Below are positions 32,673-35,365 of a DNA stretch of 35,365 nt, one piece after another. Numbering within the stretch: the stretch's first letter is position 1; each line of letters begins with the position of its first letter. The position numbers and the translations under genes are program-made. Under the pieces are notes generated by a model. It did not search any database, was not told the DNA's origin, and was given only the letters and a program-made list of their open reading frames with translations. The DNA comes from Rhodocyclaceae bacterium (GTDB lineage: Bacteria; Pseudomonadota; Gammaproteobacteria; Burkholderiales; Rhodocyclaceae): NCBI GenBank assembly GCA_016791105.1, contig JAEUNM010000103.1:1-35365 (forward strand). The letters are read 5' to 3'.

Positions 32673-32681
32673 GATGAATCA

Positions 32682-32686
32682 TCCTC
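32682..32686 (-). promoter_or_regulatory. Ribosome binding site of the giant gene
   Basis: On the minus strand GAGGA is followed by nine bases and then the ATG at 32672. It fixes the start of the giant gene and disfavours the out-of-frame ATG at 32682, which directly abuts the GAGGA. Confidence 0.7.
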
Positions 32687-33149
32687 ACTGCTTGTTTATT
32701 GGTGTTTCATTGCCGCATCCTGACCCTGGATGTGCGGTGCAACTAGGCGGGCGGAGTGCCCGGCCATGCATGCGTGCGACATGGTAGCAGCAGGCATGAA
32801 CAGACCGCTGCAGCAAGCACGCCAAAAGTGCGACATACATCGCAAAGCGCTGTGCGCGCGCGGCGGCCGGCGATGGGCGAGGACATGGAGGCACTTATCT
32901 GTAGTGCAGAAAATTCGCGCGGACTGCGCGCGCGGGCAGGACGGGCGCCAATACCTGTGCATCCATACAGCGGCCGTCCAGCCCCGCTGCCGGCATGGCT
33001 GCGGCATCGATCCGGCCGATGCTGCGCGGCGCTGCAAGAGCAGGGCGTGCGTGTGCCCGGCGCGAACGAGGCTGTTTGCGCACTATGTTCTTTGGGTAAG
33101 GGGAACAGCGCAGCATGGGGCACTTCTCCGACGGGCGGCCTGCGGCGGA

Positions 33150-33171
33150 CCGGGTTGAAAATGTGACCCGG
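33150..33171. promoter_or_regulatory. Small perfect inverted repeat, possible operator or hairpin
   Basis: CCGGGT (33150-33155) and ACCCGG (33166-33171) flank a 10-base, A/T-richer spacer (TGAAAATGTG). It lies midway between the divergent genes. It could be a regulator site or a weak hairpin; there is no T-run, so it is not a good terminator. Six-base arms can occur by chance in GC-rich DNA. Confidence 0.3.
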
Positions 33172-33296
33172 CAGCGCTGCCGATCGAGCATTTGCTGTCG
33201 CGGCGGGGTGCCACGGCAATCCATACATTGCAGCCCGCCGGCTGCGCGCAGGCCATCGGATTAATCACGCGGCGCACGGCGACAAAGATTCGATCG

Positions 33297-33323
33297 GCAA
33301 CACGAATTCATTCTAGCAACACG
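33297..33323. repeat. Pair of 8-base direct repeats upstream of lrgA
   Basis: GCAACACG occurs at 33297-33304 and again at 33316-33323, 19 bases apart, in an A/T-richer patch about 225 bases upstream of lrgA. It may be a regulator-binding direct repeat. No known consensus was recognised. Confidence 0.25.
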
Positions 33324-33532
33324 CTCACCGGGCTGCGCGGTCGCGGCCATCTAGGCGTGCGCGGCGACGGCCGTGCATGGGCATGCCGCGCCTCGGCTGC
33401 GCGCCCGGGCAGGGCTGCCGTGCAAGTACCGCGACGGCCTGAACTATCATGCGCGCGTACCGAGCCGGCGCGGATTTGCGGCAGCCGATGGCATTGCCGC
33501 GCGTGGGTGGCGGGCTTGTGGACATCGAGCTC

Positions 33533-33540
33533 AAGGAGGA
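33533..33540 (+). promoter_or_regulatory. Strong ribosome binding site of lrgA
   Basis: AAGGAGGA ends six bases before the ATG at 33547. This near-perfect Shine-Dalgarno decides the lrgA start against in-frame starts further upstream such as 33373. Confidence 0.85.
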
Positions 33541-33546
33541 TCCGAC

Positions 33547-33903
33547 ATGGTGGAAGCGCTGGCTTTATTACTGGCATTTCAGGTGACCGGGGAGGTGATT
33601 GCGCGCAGCGTGGGGCTGCCCGTGCCCGGCCCGGTGATCGGCATGTTGCTGTTGTTCCTGCTGCTGCTGCGGGTGCCGCGCCTGCTGCATGCGATCGACG
33701 GCGTGGCACTGCAATTGTTGCGGCACCTGTCGCTGTTTTTCGTGCCCGCCGCGGTCGGGATCATGACTTACGGCGAGCGCCTGTCGCGCGACTGGCTGCC
33801 TATCGCGGTGGCGCTGGTGCTTTCCACCTGGATCGCGCTGGCGGTCGGGGGCTGGGTGATGCGCCTGCTGGCGCCGCGCAACGCGCCGGACGAACAGGCA
33901 TGA
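33547..33903 (+). CDS. lrgA: LrgA/CidA family holin-like membrane protein
   Basis: This 118-residue protein is almost entirely hydrophobic, with about four membrane segments, the usual size and layout of LrgA/CidA/YohJ proteins. PVPGPVIGM at residues 25-33 is the family's conserved loop and second-helix entry, followed by a Leu-rich helix. A second helix pair includes LSLFFVPAAVGIM. The family is proposed to form holin-like membrane pores that affect murein hydrolase activity, cell lysis and, in some bacteria, pyruvate or small-acid transport. It is the first gene of an operon with lrgB, whose ATG overlaps this stop. Whether it is of the lrg or the cid branch cannot be decided from sequence alone. 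No LysR- or LytSR-type regulator gene is visible next to it. Confidence 0.93.
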   Translation: MVEALALLLAFQVTGEVIARSVGLPVPGPVIGMLLLFLLLLRVPRLLHAIDGVALQLLRHLSLFFVPAAVGIMTYGERLSRDWLPIAVALVLSTWIALAVGGWVMRLLAPRNAPDEQA

Positions 33904-34625
33904 AATCCGCCAATATCCATGAAATATGGGTGTACCTGGCCGGCACGCCGCTGCTGGGCCTGACCGCCACCCTGGTGGCCTATGCGCTGGCGGTGCGCAT
34001 CGCGCAGCGCTGCAAGGGCCATCCGCTCGCCAATCCGGTGTTGCTGTCCATGTTCATGCTGGTGCCACTATTGCTGGCGACCGGCACGCCTTACCGGGCG
34101 TTTTTCGACGGCGCGCAATTCGTGCACTTTCTGCTCGGGCCGACCACCGTGGCGCTGGCGGTTCCGCTGGTGCGGGCCTGGCCGCAAATACGCGCGCGCT
34201 TCGTGTCGCTGATCGCGGCGCTGGTGGCCGGGTCGGCGGCCGGTGCGGTCTCGGCGGCCATCATCGGCTCGGCGCTGGGTGCGACGCCGGAAACCGTGCG
34301 CACCCTGGTGCCCAAGTCGGTCACCACGCCCATTGCCATGGCCATCGCCGAACGCATAGGCGGCTTGCCCGCGCTGGCCGCGGCGCTGGTGATATTGACC
34401 GGCGTGACCGGTGCCGTTACGGCGCCGCTGTTGTTCCGCGTGACAGGTGTGCGCGGCGATGCCGAACGCGGCTTCGCGATGGGCGTCGCCTCGCATGGCA
34501 TAGGCACGGCCCGCGCGCTGCAGTTGAGTGAAACCGCGGGTGCCTATGCAGCCCTGGGCATGGGGCTGAATGGCCTGGCGTCCGCGGTGGCGATTCCGCT
34601 CGTCGCGGCCTGGCTGGCGCGCTAG
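33900..34625 (+). CDS. lrgB: LrgB/CidB family membrane protein
   Basis: This 241-residue integral membrane protein matches the full length of LrgB/CidB/YohK proteins. Diagnostic motifs are PKSVTTPIAM (from residue 138) and SHGIGTARA (from residue 198), plus an N-terminal WxYLAGTPLLGLTATLVAY helix. It acts with LrgA in the inner membrane; proposed roles are control of autolysis and export or import of small metabolites such as pyruvate or glycolate, depending on the organism. Its ATG (33900) overlaps the lrgA stop in ATGA, so the two are probably translationally coupled. It ends about 65 bases before the tandem-repeat block. Confidence 0.95.
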   Translation: MKSANIHEIWVYLAGTPLLGLTATLVAYALAVRIAQRCKGHPLANPVLLSMFMLVPLLLATGTPYRAFFDGAQFVHFLLGPTTVALAVPLVRAWPQIRARFVSLIAALVAGSAAGAVSAAIIGSALGATPETVRTLVPKSVTTPIAMAIAERIGGLPALAAALVILTGVTGAVTAPLLFRVTGVRGDAERGFAMGVASHGIGTARALQLSETAGAYAALGMGLNGLASAVAIPLVAAWLAR

Positions 34626-34691
34626 GCGGGAGGGTGGCATCGGGGGCGTGCGATTTGGATTGCAATGCGAACGGTGGCGCCGACAATCGAA

Positions 34692-34766
34692 CTGGGGGCG
34701 CGGGCGTCCCGCCCGCGAATTTAAGCCCGGTGCTTGCAATCGCGGGCGAGACGCCCGCGCCCCCAG
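34692..34766. repeat. Inverted repeat 1 (REP-like hairpin) within the 222-bp unit
   Basis: Arms of 27 bases at 34692-34718 and 34740-34766 are complementary except for one position. The spacer is 21 bases. The arms consist of GGGGGCGCGGGCGTC-type GC runs. It could fold into a very stable hairpin and, as the first one after lrgB (67 bases past its stop), could end transcription or stabilise mRNA. No T-run follows. Confidence 0.85.
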
Positions 34767-34913
34767 GCCAGGCGGAATTCAGCCGCGGGGCGGCGTAAAT
34801 GTCGTCAGGTGAAGCGTTTGCATGGGCGTGATGCAGCGCGGCAGGGCCTGGGACGACGGCATTGGGGGGCTGCGAATCGGGTCGCCGTTCGAGCCGTGGC
34901 GTCGACAATGGAA

Positions 34914-34988
34914 CTGGGGGCGCGGGCGTCCCGCCCGCGAATTTAAGCCCGGTGCTTGCGATCGCGGGCGAGACGCCCGCGCTCCCAG
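34914..34988. repeat. Inverted repeat 2 (REP-like hairpin)
   Basis: Same layout as copy 1, 222 bases further on: arms 34914-34940 and 34962-34988. One extra change (GCTCCCAG instead of GCCCCCAG) weakens the base of the stem. Confidence 0.85.
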
Positions 34989-35135
34989 GCCAGGCGGAAT
35001 TCAGCCGCGGGGCGGCTTGAATGTCGTCAGGTGAAGCGTTTGCATGGGCGTGATGCAGCGCGGCAGGGCCTGGGACGACGGCATTGGGGGGCAGCGAATC
35101 GGGTTGCCGTTCGAGCCGTGGCGCCGACAATGGCA

Positions 35136-35210
35136 GTGGGGGCGCGGGCGCCCCGCCCGCGAATTCACGCCCGGTGCTTGCGATCGCGGGCGAGACGCCC
35201 GCGCCCCCAG
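35136..35210. repeat. Inverted repeat 3 (REP-like hairpin)
   Basis: Third copy, again offset by 222 bases: arms 35136-35162 and 35184-35210. The left arm differs at its first base and in the GTCCC core (GCCCC); the right arm is as in copy 1. Drift is mostly in the left arm. Confidence 0.85.
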
Positions 35211-35365
35211 GCCAGGCGGAATTCAGCCGCGGGGCGGCTTGAATGTCGTCACGTCAAGCGTTTGCATGGGCGTGATGCAGCGCGGCAGGGCCTGGGACGA
35301 CGGCATTGGGGGGCTGCGAATCGGGTCGCCGTTCGAGCCGTGGCGTCGACAATGGAACTGGGGGC

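Larger units (their letters stand above)
32687..33532. other. Gene-free intergenic region between divergent genes
   Basis: About 850 bases separate the RBS of the giant gene from that of lrgA. The open frames in it are short, Arg/Pro/Cys-rich and without a good ribosome site, so I see no gene. It should hold the divergent promoters. I could not find a convincing sigma-70 -35/-10 pair or a sigma-54 site on either strand. The lowest-GC parts are around 33257-33320 and 32690-32710. Confidence 0.6.
34666..35365. repeat. Tandem 222-bp intergenic repeat, at least three copies, running off the right edge
   Basis: Corresponding points recur every 222 bases: the arm that starts CTGGGGGCG is at 34692, 34914 and 35136, with a further start at 35358. 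Between copies the conserved stretch includes GGCGGAATTCAGCCGCGGGG and GGACGACGGCATTGGGGGGC. Similarity fades upstream of about 34666. The unit length is divisible by three, so translation gives artificial repeat proteins with AGVSPA and GGTPAP motifs. It lies just downstream of lrgB. Confidence 0.93.

Noticed and set aside
32730..33158. Plus-strand open frame of 142 codons in the divergent region
   Set aside because: Composition typical of chance translation of GC-rich DNA, no Shine-Dalgarno and no family resemblance.
32743..33228. Minus-strand open frame of 161 codons upstream of the giant gene
   Set aside because: Arg/Pro/Cys-rich product without domains and no good ribosome site; several overlapping frames on both strands are equally open here.
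33373..33546. Longer lrgA with an upstream in-frame start
   Set aside because: The extension is unlike LrgA proteins, while AAGGAGGA sits six bases before the ATG at 33547.
33192..33899. Longer lrgB with an upstream in-frame start
   Set aside because: It would overlap all of lrgA. The ATG at 33900 gives the normal family length and the classic ATGA overlap.
34417..35130. Minus-strand protein of 237 codons with AGVSPA/GGTPAP repeats
   Set aside because: It is the translation of the 222-bp non-coding repeat continued into the antisense of lrgB; the unit length is divisible by three, which keeps it open.
34666..35365. CRISPR array
   Set aside because: The units are 222 bp and alike over their whole length, without unique spacers of 30-40 bases.

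Overview
The window is a GC-rich bacterial chromosome segment dominated by one gene. A single minus-strand reading frame starts at an ATG at 32672 and stays open to base 1, at least 10,890 codons, with its 3' end beyond the left edge. The only other convincing genes are a two-gene lrgA-lrgB operon on the plus strand at the right. GC content, the LrgA/LrgB sequences and the combination of an LEPR-type N-terminal motif with DUF4347 suggest a proteobacterium, most likely a betaproteobacterium. This is inference; the window has no rRNA, tRNA or housekeeping marker.

In N- to C-terminal order (right to left on the map), the giant protein has: an N-terminus without a Sec signal peptide but with an LEPR-XLL-like motif; a DUF4347 domain with His and Cys motifs like those of caspase-fold peptidases; five tandem Gly/Thr/Asn-rich repeats of 238-259 residues, probably beta-helical; four LamG domains; an autotransporter-like stretch; two Calx-beta-like repeats; about fifteen CARDB repeats; PPC-like and TIG-like domains; a first beta-propeller followed by an SbsA-type Ig domain; nine He_PIG repeats; an Rhs/YD-like segment; a dockerin-like Ca-binding pair; cadherin-like, Big_2-like and ZU5-like domains; a TIG domain and a YVTN-type propeller; a subtilisin (S8) domain with Asp, His, Asn and Ser present; a zinc-metalloprotease domain with HEAGH; a probable jelly-roll domain; and at least six to seven cadherin-like repeats that run off the left edge. 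It reads as a secreted or surface-bound mega-adhesin carrying two or three protease-like modules.

Between the giant gene and lrgA lie about 870 bases with no convincing gene, presumably the divergent promoter region. lrgA and lrgB overlap by four bases (ATGA) and encode a holin-like membrane pair. Downstream of lrgB, a 222-bp unit is repeated in tandem at least three times and runs off the right edge. Each unit carries a large inverted repeat with 27-base arms.

All domain names come from reading motifs by eye. No profile search was run, so domain boundaries are approximate to a few tens of residues.
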